From Aquimarina agarilytica ZC1 (GTDB taxonomy: Bacteria; Bacteroidota; Bacteroidia; Flavobacteriales; Flavobacteriaceae), in contig NZ_JH621250.1 in NCBI RefSeq assembly GCF_000255455.1, positions 95,978 through 153,788 of the forward strand: 57,811 nt of DNA. The letters are read 5' to 3'. The notes beneath the pieces are model-generated. The model did no database searches, was not told the DNA's origin, and was given only the letters and a program-made list of their open reading frames with translations. Shown here one piece after another: positions 9,054 through 16,915 of the stretch (positions are counted from its first letter, which is position 1; each line of letters starts with the position of its first letter). The position numbers and the translations under genes were made by a program.

Positions 9054-9935
9054 ATGAATTATACTGCTAAAATGTTGCGTGACGACGCTTTAAAGGGAAA
9101 AACAATTGTTGTAACAGGTGGTGGTAGTGGTCTGGGTAAATCCATGACTACTTATTTCATGGAATTAGGGGCTAACGTAATCATTACTTCGCGTAATATA
9201 GAAAAATTAGAACGTGTAAAAACGGAATTAGAAACAGAAACAGGAGGAACATGTCTAGCTTTAGCCTGTGATGTAAGAAATATAAAAGAAGTTGAAGCCA
9301 TGCACAAAAAAGCCATTGAAGCTTTTGGAAAAGTAGACGTACTTCTTAATAATGCCGCAGGAAATTTTATTTCACCAACAGAACGCTTATCTGCTAATGC
9401 CTTTGATACTATTATAGATATCGTATTAAAAGGAACAAAAAATTGTACACTTACTTTTGGTAAACATTGGATTGATACCAAACAAAAAAACACTAGTGTA
9501 CTTAATATTGTTACCACATATGCTTGGACTGGTTCTGCATACGTAGTTCCGAGTGCTACTGCCAAAGCAGGAGTATTGGCTATGACTAGGTCATTAGCTG
9601 TGGAGTGGGCTAAATATGGTATGCGATTTAATGCTATTGCTCCTGGTCCTTTTCCTACAAAAGGAGCTTGGGATCGCTTATTACCCGAGGATATTAGAGA
9701 TAAGTTTGATTTAGCCAAAAAAGTTCCTTTAAAACGTGTTGGAGCGCATCAAGAACTATCCAATTTAGCTGCTTATTTAGCATCAGATTTTTCTGCTTAC
9801 ATGAATGGAGAAGTTATCACTATTGATGGTGGAGAATGGCTAAAAGGAGCTGGTCAAATGAATTTATTGGAACAAATTCCTGAAGCATTATGGGACCAAT
9901 TAGAAGCCGCTATAAGGTCAAAAAAAAGCAATTAA
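9054..9935 (+). CDS. 2,4-dienoyl-CoA reductase-like short-chain dehydrogenase
   Basis: A 293-residue SDR enzyme. The cofactor motif TGGGSGLGK is at 21-29, and the diagnostic NNAAGNFISPTERLS block begins at N99. These match the 2,4-dienoyl-CoA reductase group (DECR/PDCR type) of beta-oxidation, which reduces dienoyl-CoA with NADPH. The catalytic region is atypical: the ordinary SDR YxxxK is replaced by SATAKAGV, as in the DECR group, where the Tyr is not used. C-terminal IDGGEWL is the usual closing strand. It sits 52 bp after the mutase genes and fits a fatty-acid or propionate catabolic context. Confidence 0.9.
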   Translation: MNYTAKMLRDDALKGKTIVVTGGGSGLGKSMTTYFMELGANVIITSRNIEKLERVKTELETETGGTCLALACDVRNIKEVEAMHKKAIEAFGKVDVLLNNAAGNFISPTERLSANAFDTIIDIVLKGTKNCTLTFGKHWIDTKQKNTSVLNIVTTYAWTGSAYVVPSATAKAGVLAMTRSLAVEWAKYGMRFNAIAPGPFPTKGAWDRLLPEDIRDKFDLAKKVPLKRVGAHQELSNLAAYLASDFSAYMNGEVITIDGGEWLKGAGQMNLLEQIPEALWDQLEAAIRSKKSN

Positions 9936-10134
9936 TCGTATAAAAATTAATATGGAGTCATTATATCAAGCCTTATACATTAATAACCTACATTTTAATT
10001 TAGTACTTCGTAAAAAAAATTATTGAGAAATCAGCAAAATGGCTTAATTATTGCTAAAAGCTTATAGTACTATTATTTTTGAATTAAATAGTGTATTATT
10101 GCAAAAAAATAACCCTCAATTTAAATTTTAAATT

Positions 10135-10560
10135 ATGAAAAAGACCTTTAAATTTTTAGTATTAAGTATTGCTTTATTATTTTCGGCAGTATCATTTGCG
10201 CAGAGTGTAGAGTTTGCAACTCCTCCTAAAACTTATATTCCTAAAGCGCAAAGTATACCTGGTTACAAAATAAAATATACAGCTACTAAACCTAGTACTA
10301 TTTACTTAGGCATAAAGAAGGATGGAAAAGCGATTGGTAATGCTATTCATAAAGTTGCCGGAGCTGGAACTAAAACTATTGATTTAAGTTTATGGATTTG
10401 GGAAGGAGCTTCTCAATTAAGTAAAAAATCTAATTACACCTATACACTATCAATGTGGGCAGATCCTGAAAATGTATTTGAACATTTAGCAGCAGAAGCA
10501 AAACCAATTGATGGAGTAACTTTGGGTAAGCCAAAAAAGAAGAAAAAGAAGAAAAACTAA
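10135..10560 (+). CDS. Small secreted protein with C-terminal lysine run
   Basis: A 141-residue protein with a clear signal peptide (hydrophobic 6-20, cleavage after SFAQ). The mature part looks like one beta-sandwich unit with regular alternating strands (for example TIYLGIKKDGKAIG and TIDLSLWIWEG). The last residues are KPKKKKKKKN, an eight- to nine-residue basic tail. I do not recognise a family. The tail could bind anionic envelope polymers such as LPS or DNA. It is alone and is closed by the shared terminator at 10583. Confidence 0.75.
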   Translation: MKKTFKFLVLSIALLFSAVSFAQSVEFATPPKTYIPKAQSIPGYKIKYTATKPSTIYLGIKKDGKAIGNAIHKVAGAGTKTIDLSLWIWEGASQLSKKSNYTYTLSMWADPENVFEHLAAEAKPIDGVTLGKPKKKKKKKN

Positions 10561-10582
10561 TTAATTTTATTTTTCTATTAGA

Positions 10583-10623
10583 TAATAAACCCCCACAAGC
10601 TTTATAGTTTGTGGGGTTTATTA
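10583..10623. terminator. Bidirectional terminator
   Basis: The stem TAATAAACCCC(C)ACAA / TTGTGGGGTTTATTA closes both the plus-strand secreted protein gene and, read on the minus strand, the NnrDE gene. Confidence 0.85.
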
Positions 10624-10628
10624 TTTAA

Positions 10629-12161
10629 TTAAGCATTCACTGGTTGTTCTGGCTGTTTAAATAATTCCAAATATGCTGGACCAATTTTATCAACAATATC
10701 AGACGCTAAAAGTGCTTGATAGCCTAAGCCATTCACAGCTATATCCCCAGCACTACCATGCATATAAACACCAAAAATACTTGCTTGTAAAGCTCCATAT
10801 CCTTGGCTAATAAGCCCCGAAATCATTCCTGCCAATACATCGCCAGCTCCTGCAGTTGCCATTCCTGGGTTCCCTGTTGTGTTTACATAAATCTCATCAT
10901 GATAAACTGTAATCGAGTTTGCTCCTTTAATAATTAAAATACAATCGTACTTTTTAGAAAATAACTTTACTTTTTCAAGTTTTTCAAAATCATCATTCCA
11001 AACACCAATTAATCTTTCTAACTCTTTTGCATGTGGTGTTAATACGGTTTGTCTTGGAATGTAATCAAGTAATTCCGAATTTTCAGAAAGTATATTTATA
11101 GCATCGGCATCAATGACTAATGGTTTGGTATTCTCTTTTAAAAATTTGGCAAATGCTAAAATTGTTTTTTTATGCATCCCCAATCCCATACCAATACAAA
11201 TAACACTTGGATCTAATTCAAATTTAAAATCTTCTAAATAATCGTCATTATCATGGTCTACTACCATTACCTCTGGGATCCCAGTTTGTATTACATGATA
11301 ACCACATTCCGGTATTAAAGCTGATACTAAACCTGCTCCTACTCGTAAACAAGCTTTGGAAGCGAGTAACATGCTTCCTATTTTCCCTTTACTTCCACCT
11401 ATTAATAAAGTATGTCCGTAGGTCCCCTTATGACTAAATTTTTCTCGAGGTCGATATAACTTTAATACCTCATTTTTTAAAATAAGATCCATTTTGGTAT
11501 CAACTTCATTCAAGTATCCTGTATCTAATCCAATATCAACAAAATCTACATCCTGAGCATATTTAGCTGTTTCAGGTAAAAAGAAGATCAGTTTTGGAGC
11601 CTGAAATGTTAGACATACGTTTGAATAGATTACAGCTGTTTCATCTTCAGGTGATTTTTCGGCATATAAACCTGATGGAACATCAATGGATAAAACAAAA
11701 ACATTCGAAGCGTTTATATAACTAATTAGTTTTTTTACCCAAGGCTCCATTTGCCTATTCAAGCCTATACCAAAAATAGCATCAATCACCATATCATTTG
11801 AAGATACAGTGGGTATATCTTCTTCCCCTTTTAATTGTATCGGCCATTCATTATCAATAGCTTTTAAACGATCATAATTAACTAAAAAAGCTTCACTCCT
11901 ATTTGTGCTAAAGTTAACTATATATGTTGTTACATTATAACCATGTTCAACTAAATGGCGTGCAATAACTAAACCATCACCTCCATTATTGCCTAAACCA
12001 CAAAAAACATGAATTGGTACTTGTGCACCTTGTAAACGTTCATGTATGGTATTAAAAACAGCGAGTCCTGCTCTTTCCATTAAATCTAAAAAAGTAATCT
12101 TTTGATTTTTGACAGTTAAACGATCTGCCTCTTTTATATGTGATAATCCAAGTAATTTCAT
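10629..12161 (-). CDS. nnr: Bifunctional NAD(P)H-hydrate repair enzyme NnrDE
   Basis: A 510-residue fusion. The N-terminal YjeF/NnrE domain (1-215) is the epimerase of S- and R-NAD(P)HX, with GLGNNGGDGLVIARHL and IDVPSGLYA. The C-terminal NnrD domain (225-505) is the ADP-dependent dehydratase of the ribokinase-like fold, with GGSKGKIGSMLLA, TPHAKELERLIG and the GNPGMATAGAGDVLAGMISG anion hole and catalytic Asp. Length is normal for the fusion. It works in metabolite repair in the cytosol. It is monocistronic here. Confidence 0.97.
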   Translation of the reverse strand: MKLLGLSHIKEADRLTVKNQKITFLDLMERAGLAVFNTIHERLQGAQVPIHVFCGLGNNGGDGLVIARHLVEHGYNVTTYIVNFSTNRSEAFLVNYDRLKAIDNEWPIQLKGEEDIPTVSSNDMVIDAIFGIGLNRQMEPWVKKLISYINASNVFVLSIDVPSGLYAEKSPEDETAVIYSNVCLTFQAPKLIFFLPETAKYAQDVDFVDIGLDTGYLNEVDTKMDLILKNEVLKLYRPREKFSHKGTYGHTLLIGGSKGKIGSMLLASKACLRVGAGLVSALIPECGYHVIQTGIPEVMVVDHDNDDYLEDFKFELDPSVICIGMGLGMHKKTILAFAKFLKENTKPLVIDADAINILSENSELLDYIPRQTVLTPHAKELERLIGVWNDDFEKLEKVKLFSKKYDCILIIKGANSITVYHDEIYVNTTGNPGMATAGAGDVLAGMISGLISQGYGALQASIFGVYMHGSAGDIAVNGLGYQALLASDIVDKIGPAYLELFKQPEQPVNA

Positions 12162-12494
12162 AACCGTAAATATAACAATGAAATTATATATTAATAAGAG
12201 TCTATTCCATTATAAAAAAATTATCATTCCGTAATGATAATAAACTAGATTCATTTAAAACTTTTATGCATGTTTATTCCATTAAACACAAAACTTACAA
12301 CCAAAAACAATTAGTAAGATTTTTCTTATTAATTAAAAAACCAGAATTTGAATAAACGACAATAAACAAACAAAAAAAACTAAAAAAATATATAAATAAA
12401 GCAAAAAAAATATATAAATAAAATTAAAAAACACACACTCAACAAATATTCAAGTCATAACAAATAAGTTAAAAAACACAAAAAACAAGATTAA
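12162..12494. other. AT-rich non-coding stretch upstream of NnrDE
   Basis: Mostly A-rich low-complexity sequence with short AAATA/TATAAATA echoes. I see no gene, no exact -7 box for nnr and no hairpin worth naming. Confidence 0.5.
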
Positions 12495-12749
12495 ATGCAT
12501 TATTTCTTGGTGAAAACAATAAAAATTCTTACATTTATAATGTTGATGTTAATTCTTGATGATATGAAAAAAGGATTCCCCCTAAAATTAATAGCTATTT
12601 TTTTATTTACAGCTATTATACAATCGTTTATTGTTTTAGAAATGGATAGCGATAAATCAAATAACTTTAGAGAAGAGTTATCTTGTATTAAAGAACTGAA
12701 CAAATCTACGTCAATCACAGCCTTGCTATTAAAAAAAGTAAAAAGATAG
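12495..12749 (+). CDS. Possible small membrane protein (84 aa)
   Basis: A short open frame with two hydrophobic segments (about 8-22 and 30-48) and a polar tail. It lies in the degraded region next to the IS remnant. I find no family and no clear promoter. An AT-rich chance ORF is just as likely. Confidence 0.25.
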   Translation: MHYFLVKTIKILTFIMLMLILDDMKKGFPLKLIAIFLFTAIIQSFIVLEMDSDKSNNFREELSCIKELNKSTSITALLLKKVKR

Positions 12750-12766
12750 ATACCCCCCCTGAACAG

Positions 12767-12799
12767 AAAAAGAGACTGTCTTTTCAGACAGTCTCTTTT
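12767..12799. terminator. Hairpin AAAAGAGACTGTC / GACAGTCTCTTTT
   Basis: A perfect 13-bp stem with a 6-nt loop and T/A runs on both sides. It is terminator-like in both directions and doubles as the left end of the IS remnant. Confidence 0.6.
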
Positions 12800-12840
12800 G
12801 GATTAAAATCCTTTTAGTTTTTAACTTTAGGCATGACCCA

Positions 12841-13009
12841 CATGTTATTTTTAAGACTTACAAGCAAGATCCATTAAGTCTTTTACCCTCCAATTATGAT
12901 GAGTTAGTCACCAAGAATCATTCAATCCGTATTTTTAATACAATTTATTGATCATTTAGATATCAATAAATACACACAAGACAAGACCTACACAAGTATG
13001 TTGTATTAG
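12841..13009 (+). pseudogene. IS1182-family transposase N-terminal fragment, frameshifted
   Basis: The plus frame from 12841 reads VIFKTYKQDPLSLLPSNYDE then LVTKNHSIRIFNTI and meets a stop. The adjacent frame continues as IDHLDINKYTQDKTYTSML before TAG at 13007. This is the start of IS1182 transposases (family pattern FKxYxQxQxxLLPPxxDEL followed by a vNxxIDxxDI element), interrupted by a single-base frameshift. No catalytic DDE region follows. Confidence 0.75.
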
Positions 13010-13330
13010 CCTTCCTAACTATAGTTATTATCCACTGATAATTAAACAAGTAATTGTATATATTTATTTTATAATCTTTTTTTTCTAAAATTGAGCTATC
13101 CATACAGGAAAACAGCTACTAACATGACTTTGCACTCTAATTGCTATAGGCCATCATATAAATAATGATTTTGAGGCAAGCAACTTATAGGTCATTTGAA
13201 AAAAATTTCAATTAAATAGTTGCACTATTGAGTGATTAAGGTTATTTATCTTTAAAAGACTTAAATGTTAACCTGACTAAGATAAGATTGAAACTAACTC
13301 CAATCTCCACACTTTTACATAGGCAAAATA
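13010..13330. other. Degenerate sequence inside the IS remnant
   Basis: No open frame and no recognisable transposase sequence remain here. Composition is like the surrounding intergenic DNA. Confidence 0.4.
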
Positions 13331-13334
13331 AAAA

Positions 13335-13371
13335 AGACCATCTAAAATTACTTTTAGACAGTCTCTTTTTT
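13335..13371. terminator. Terminator of the secreted protein gene at 13394
   Basis: An imperfect stem (AAAAAGACCATCTAAAA / TTTTAGACAGTCTCTTTTTT) with flanking A and T runs. On the minus strand it lies just past the stop of the 208-residue protein. It also forms the right end of the IS-like remnant. Confidence 0.6.
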
Positions 13372-13393
13372 ATACGTTAATGTATATAAATCA

Positions 13394-14020
13394 CTAAAAC
13401 GCAACTTTAGTTAAACCTGCATCCGTAGCTAAAATATAAACTCCGCTAGATAAACCAGAAACGTTTATTGAACCATTAGCTGCTTGATCAATTACTTTAG
13501 CCCCACTTAAATCATATAATTTATATGATGTAGTTTCAATATCACTTCCAATATTAATAACTCCTTCAGACTGACTGATTGATGCCGAAATATTGTCTTG
13601 TGTAAAACTGTCAGATGATAAAGTAGAATCAATTGTTACTGCCGTATTTGCATTTGCAGGAAAAGTTGTTCCCGCTGCTGTATTAACTTGAAAAATCAAT
13701 TCCAAAAAAGTATCACCATCTGCAACACCAGCAGGAATCGTATACGTATAAACCTCATTAGCCATCCCAGAAGGCCCAGTGTTTGCATCAGCATCTTGAT
13801 CGTAGAAAAAAGGAGATTCACCGGCTATCCCAGTTTGTATTGTCCTAAATGTATCTGGTGCAACAACTCCCGCCCAAGTAACATCAATTGTTACTACATC
13901 ACCTGGCAAAAAAGTTGTTGTTTCAACTCCTTCAGAATTTTTTAAGCTATTTAATGTTAAAGTTTGAGAAAAAGCAACAGATGTAATCATAGTTGCTAAT
14001 AATAATGTAATTTTTTTCAT
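13394..14020 (-). CDS. Secreted protein with T9SS-like C-terminal domain (paralogue 1)
   Basis: A 208-residue protein with a Sec signal peptide (cut near AFSQ, residue 19), a beta-rich central region, and a C-terminal about 65-residue module that ends YKLYDLSGAKVIDQ...GLSSGVYILATDAG. The end resembles type A sorting domains of the type IX secretion system (the GxxxxxxGLxxGVYIL pattern), but the usual YPNP opening is replaced by DNISASISQSEG. The downstream gene at 14332 encodes a paralogue with nearly the same C-terminal domain. The function of the mature domain is unknown; two such genes in a row suggest surface proteins. Confidence 0.85.
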   Translation of the reverse strand: MKKITLLLATMITSVAFSQTLTLNSLKNSEGVETTTFLPGDVVTIDVTWAGVVAPDTFRTIQTGIAGESPFFYDQDADANTGPSGMANEVYTYTIPAGVADGDTFLELIFQVNTAAGTTFPANANTAVTIDSTLSSDSFTQDNISASISQSEGVINIGSDIETTSYKLYDLSGAKVIDQAANGSINVSGLSSGVYILATDAGLTKVAF

Positions 14021-14234
14021 GATAAATATTTTAATGTTTTAATTTATAATAAATGTAGGCAAAATACTTCTACAAATAAAACTTGTAACAAAATTTTAAT
14101 ATTTATAAATTTTTAATTTACAGTTACTTAACAAAAAATATAGTTTTATTAAGTTATTTAATCGTATAATAACAACTTTTAAACGATATAAAATTGATTT
14201 TACATGTAAGAATTTCACTTAAAATAAGAATTAA

Positions 14235-14268
14235 AAAAGCGAAACAATCTTTCGATTATTTCGCTTTT
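14235..14268. terminator. Terminator of the gene at 14332
   Basis: AAAAGCGAAACAATC / GATTATTTCGCTTTT with a TTTC loop and one mismatch. It follows the paralogue gene on the minus strand and is the main content of the 14021-14331 gap. Confidence 0.75.
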
Positions 14269-14331
14269 GTTCTAAAAAATTTAAACTTTTACTTCGTACA
14301 AGAATATCAAAGTTAAAATTAAATTACTTTA

Positions 14332-14973
14332 CTACTTCCCTATTTTAGTTAATCCAGCGTCAGTAGATAAGATATATACTCCGTTTGGTAATCCATTAAT
14401 GTCAAGGATTCCATCAGCTTCTTTTTCAATTACCAAAGCACCAGACATGTCATATAATTTATAATCTTCGGTCTCAACACTGTTAGCTATTGTCACTATA
14501 CCATCTTTTTGACTTATTGCAGCTGAGATGTTGTCTTTTGAGAAATCATTTACCGATAAAGGAGCAGCCTCAACTTCCCAACCAAAGAAAAATAAGTTTT
14601 CAGGCGTTTCTGTACCAAAGTTTGTAGTTTGCTTCAATCTTATTTGTATAGTAGCTGCAGGAACTACTTCTGTTGGTGTTAATGTCAATGTTACTTGACC
14701 AGATGCCGTTGTTATAGGTTGAATAACTATATTTTCCGTATCAGCAAATGATGCATCATCTACTATAATCTTCACCTGAATATCATTATCCACCACTTCC
14801 TGATCTGTGTAATCAATAACAAAAACATAATCTGTTCCAACTTGTAGTGTTGTACTTGTAGCTGTTGCAAAATCACCATATGATTGACCATTAATTGAAG
14901 CTATAGATATGCTTTGTTGCGCAAAAGCAACTAGACCTGCAAATACTGCAAATAAAAATGTAATTTTTTTCAT
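14332..14973 (-). CDS. Secreted protein with T9SS-like C-terminal domain (paralogue 2)
   Basis: A 213-residue protein with a signal peptide (cut after AFAQQ). The middle carries a beta-sandwich-like repeat pattern (for example TDYVFVIDYTDQEVVDN and IQVKIIVDDASF). The C-terminal part from about 145 (FSKDNISAAISQKDG...YKLYDMSGALVIEK...GVYILSTDAG) is closely similar to that of the protein at 13394. The N-terminal parts differ more, which is the usual mark of shared sorting domains with divergent cargo. Each gene has its own terminator, so they are probably separate transcription units. Confidence 0.85.
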   Translation of the reverse strand: MKKITFLFAVFAGLVAFAQQSISIASINGQSYGDFATATSTTLQVGTDYVFVIDYTDQEVVDNDIQVKIIVDDASFADTENIVIQPITTASGQVTLTLTPTEVVPAATIQIRLKQTTNFGTETPENLFFFGWEVEAAPLSVNDFSKDNISAAISQKDGIVTIANSVETEDYKLYDMSGALVIEKEADGILDINGLPNGVYILSTDAGLTKIGK

Positions 14974-15205
14974 TTTAGTTAAATTTTAATGTTATTTAAA
15001 TTAATTGTTCGATAAATATAGTATTTAATTCCAAATATCACACATCTATTTTAAAAAAAATACCAAAATCTCTCTTAAACGTTGATTAATCTACGAAAAC
15101 GATATTAGTTCGCTTGAATTTTCTTACTTAATTTTATTGTTTTTAGATTAAATACATGTCCAAATTTATTTACAAACTAATAAATAGTATTTTGATCAAT
15201 CGTTG

Positions 15206-15213
15206 TATCTTTG
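15206..15213 (+). promoter_or_regulatory. -7 box TATCTTTG of the molybdenum-cofactor operon
   Basis: An exact TAnnTTTG match 20 nt before the ATG at 15233. A TTTG lies only 11 nt upstream, too close for the usual -33 spacing, so only the -7 part is firm. Confidence 0.45.
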
Positions 15214-15232
15214 CATACATAACGAATTTAAA

Positions 15233-15565
15233 ATGTATCAAATTAAAAGCCGTATTTGGTTAGAAGGAGAAAAGGGCATTTTTTTAGGAGAAGGTCGTAT
15301 TCAACTTTTAAAAGCTATTGAAACCGAAGGTTCATTATCTAAAGCTGCAAAGTCATTAAATATGTCTTATAAAAAAGCTTGGAATCTAATTGATGCTATC
15401 AATAAATCCTCAATAAAACCTTTTGTAACTAAATCTACAGGAGGTAATGGCGGAGGCGGTACACTTGTTACTGATTATGGCAAATTTAAAATTAAGCAAT
15501 TTGACATTTTAAAAAAGAATTGCTGGGAATTTATGAATTCGCAAAGTGAACTATTTAAAGACTAA
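15233..15565 (+). CDS. ModE-type winged-helix regulator, DNA-binding domain only
   Basis: A 110-residue protein of the ModE N-terminal family (LysR-like winged helix). Key features: RIWLEGEKGIFLGEGRIQLL, the helix EGSLSKAAKSLNMSYKKAWNLI and TKSTGGNGGGGTLVTDYG, all standard for ModE/MopB regulators. The TOBE/molybdate-binding domains of full ModE are absent. Such single-domain forms regulate molybdate or Moco genes, but the ligand-sensing mode is unclear. The ATG at 15233 is chosen; the TTG at 15203 would add ten residues upstream of the domain. It heads the operon and touches mobA (TAATG). Confidence 0.9.
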   Translation: MYQIKSRIWLEGEKGIFLGEGRIQLLKAIETEGSLSKAAKSLNMSYKKAWNLIDAINKSSIKPFVTKSTGGNGGGGTLVTDYGKFKIKQFDILKKNCWEFMNSQSELFKD

Positions 15566-16125
15566 TGGATAGTACTATTTATATATTATGTGGAGGAAAA
15601 AGTACTCGAATGATGACCGATAAAGCACTGTCTATATATAAAGGAGAAACTTTTCTATCTCGAATAATTAAAGCTGTTGATTATTTAGAAAGTAGCATTG
15701 TATTGGTAAGCTCTAATCCTAAGCATACGAATTTGAATACCGGATGTATTCCGGATATTATTAATAATAAAGGTCCTGTTTCTGGAATAATAACTGCGTT
15801 AAAAAATACTGTAACGGATACCAATATTATTTTAAGTTGTGATCTTCCTTTAATTAAAAAGGATTTAATTAACTGGTTACTCAATCAACATAAAGCTGAC
15901 TATGATGGTACCGTGATTACTTGTAATGGAAAACAAATGCCACTGATTGCTATTTATAATAAAAATAGCTTACCTGTTTTTGAACGACACCTAATAAATG
16001 AACAACTAAAATTAATGAATGTACTAAAGGAGTTGCACATTAATTTTGTTGAAATCCCCGAAAATTTAGCTTATCAAACGGCTAATATTAACACTCCAAA
16101 ACAATTAAAAGAGCTATCCTTATGA
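15565..16125 (+). CDS. mobA: Molybdenum cofactor guanylyltransferase-like protein MobA
   Basis: A 186-residue nucleotidyltransferase of the MobA family: ILCGGKSTRMMTDKAL at 7-22 is the GTP-binding loop (usual LAGGxSxRMGxDK), followed by SSNPKHTN, the INNKGPVSGI loop and SCDLPLI with the metal Asp. The Met after RM replaces the usual Gly. It attaches GMP to molybdopterin for the bis-MGD cofactor of DMSO-reductase family enzymes, or CMP if MocA-like. The start overlaps the regulator by one base; the end overlaps moaD by four. Confidence 0.9.
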   Translation: MDSTIYILCGGKSTRMMTDKALSIYKGETFLSRIIKAVDYLESSIVLVSSNPKHTNLNTGCIPDIINNKGPVSGIITALKNTVTDTNIILSCDLPLIKKDLINWLLNQHKADYDGTVITCNGKQMPLIAIYNKNSLPVFERHLINEQLKLMNVLKELHINFVEIPENLAYQTANINTPKQLKELSL

Positions 16126-16361
16126 CTATAAACATCCTATATTTTGGTTTAGTAGCTGAGGCTATTCAATGCTCCCAAGAAAAATTAGTATTTAACAATA
16201 CTACTTCCGTAAAAGAAATAAAAAAAATTTTGGTAGATAAACATAATGTATTAGAAAAATTAAGTTATCAAATAGCTGTTGACCAAAAATTAGCTAGTGA
16301 TAACCAAATACTAACTACAGCTAGTGAAATTGCTATTCTTCCTCCTTTTTCTGGAGGGTAA
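16122..16361 (+). CDS. moaD: Molybdopterin synthase small subunit MoaD
   Basis: A 79-residue beta-grasp sulfur carrier ending in the required Gly-Gly (PPFSGG). It has the ILYFGLVAEAI start and VDQKLASDNQ loop of MoaD. The C-terminal glycine is thiocarboxylated by a MoeB-type enzyme, which is not in the window, and donates sulfur to precursor Z with MoaE. ATGA overlap with mobA. Confidence 0.93.
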   Translation: MTINILYFGLVAEAIQCSQEKLVFNNTTSVKEIKKILVDKHNVLEKLSYQIAVDQKLASDNQILTTASEIAILPPFSGG

Positions 16362-16364
16362 TCT

Positions 16365-16387
16365 TTGGTAGTTGGTAGTTGGTAGTT
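16365..16387. repeat. Heptanucleotide tandem repeat (TTGGTAG)x3
   Basis: Three perfect copies plus TT, starting 4 nt after the moaD stop, in the 79-bp gap before moaE. The same unit recurs, with TTAGCTG, at 49403-49427 on the other strand. Confidence 0.85.
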
Positions 16388-16440
16388 AAAAAACTACTTT
16401 TTTGAATTAAAATTCATAATTAGCATAAAAAAAATTAAAA

Positions 16441-16869
16441 ATGAAAAACGTATTTAGGCAAGGCCCAATAACTTCAGAATTTATTGGAAATTCCATACAT
16501 AAACACCAATCCAAAACAAGCATTGGTGCCCATAATATTTTTTTAGGTCAAGTACGTGCTGACCAAATTGAAGATAAGCAAGTCACTGCTATTGAATATT
16601 CTGCTTATGAAGAAATGGCGAATAAAAAATTTCATGAAATCAGAGAAGCCGCTTTTGAAAAATTTGAATTAACCTGCTCCCACATTTATCACAGTATTGG
16701 AAAAGTTGGAGTTGGCGAAATATGCTTGTTTGTTTTTGTATCTGCTCCGCATAGAAAGGTTGTTTTTGAAGCTATTGAATATTTAGTAGAACGTATTAAA
16801 AAAGAAGCCCCCATATTTGGTAAAGAAGTATTCGAAGACGAAACCCATGTTTGGAAAGTAAACAACTAA
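16441..16869 (+). CDS. moaE: Molybdopterin synthase large subunit MoaE
   Basis: A 142-residue catalytic subunit: GAHNIFLGQVRAD holds the conserved Gly/Arg, IEYSAYEEMA the dimer contact, and IKKEAPIFGKEVFED the active-site Lys pair (usual KxxxPxWKxE). With MoaD it turns cyclic pyranopterin monophosphate into molybdopterin. Length is normal. Confidence 0.95.
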   Translation: MKNVFRQGPITSEFIGNSIHKHQSKTSIGAHNIFLGQVRADQIEDKQVTAIEYSAYEEMANKKFHEIREAAFEKFELTCSHIYHSIGKVGVGEICLFVFVSAPHRKVVFEAIEYLVERIKKEAPIFGKEVFEDETHVWKVNN

Positions 16870-16915
16870 GTCGACTACTTTTTAATAAAATTCCAACTGA
16901 CAACTTAAAACAATA

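Larger units (their letters stand above)
12767..13371 (+). mobile_element. Remnant of an IS1182-family insertion element
   Basis: Two inverted copies of the 15-mer AAAAAGAGACTGTCT flank about 605 bp (12767-12781 forward; reverse complement at 13356-13370). Just inside the left copy lies a transposase N-terminal fragment (12841-13009). The rest of the transposase is gone. The left copy also forms a 13-bp hairpin that could work as a terminator, so the ends may have a second role. Confidence 0.55.

Noticed and set aside
9152..9718. A 188-codon minus-strand frame inside the SDR gene
   Set aside because: It is the shadow of a well-supported enzyme gene on the plus strand; its translation has no family motifs.
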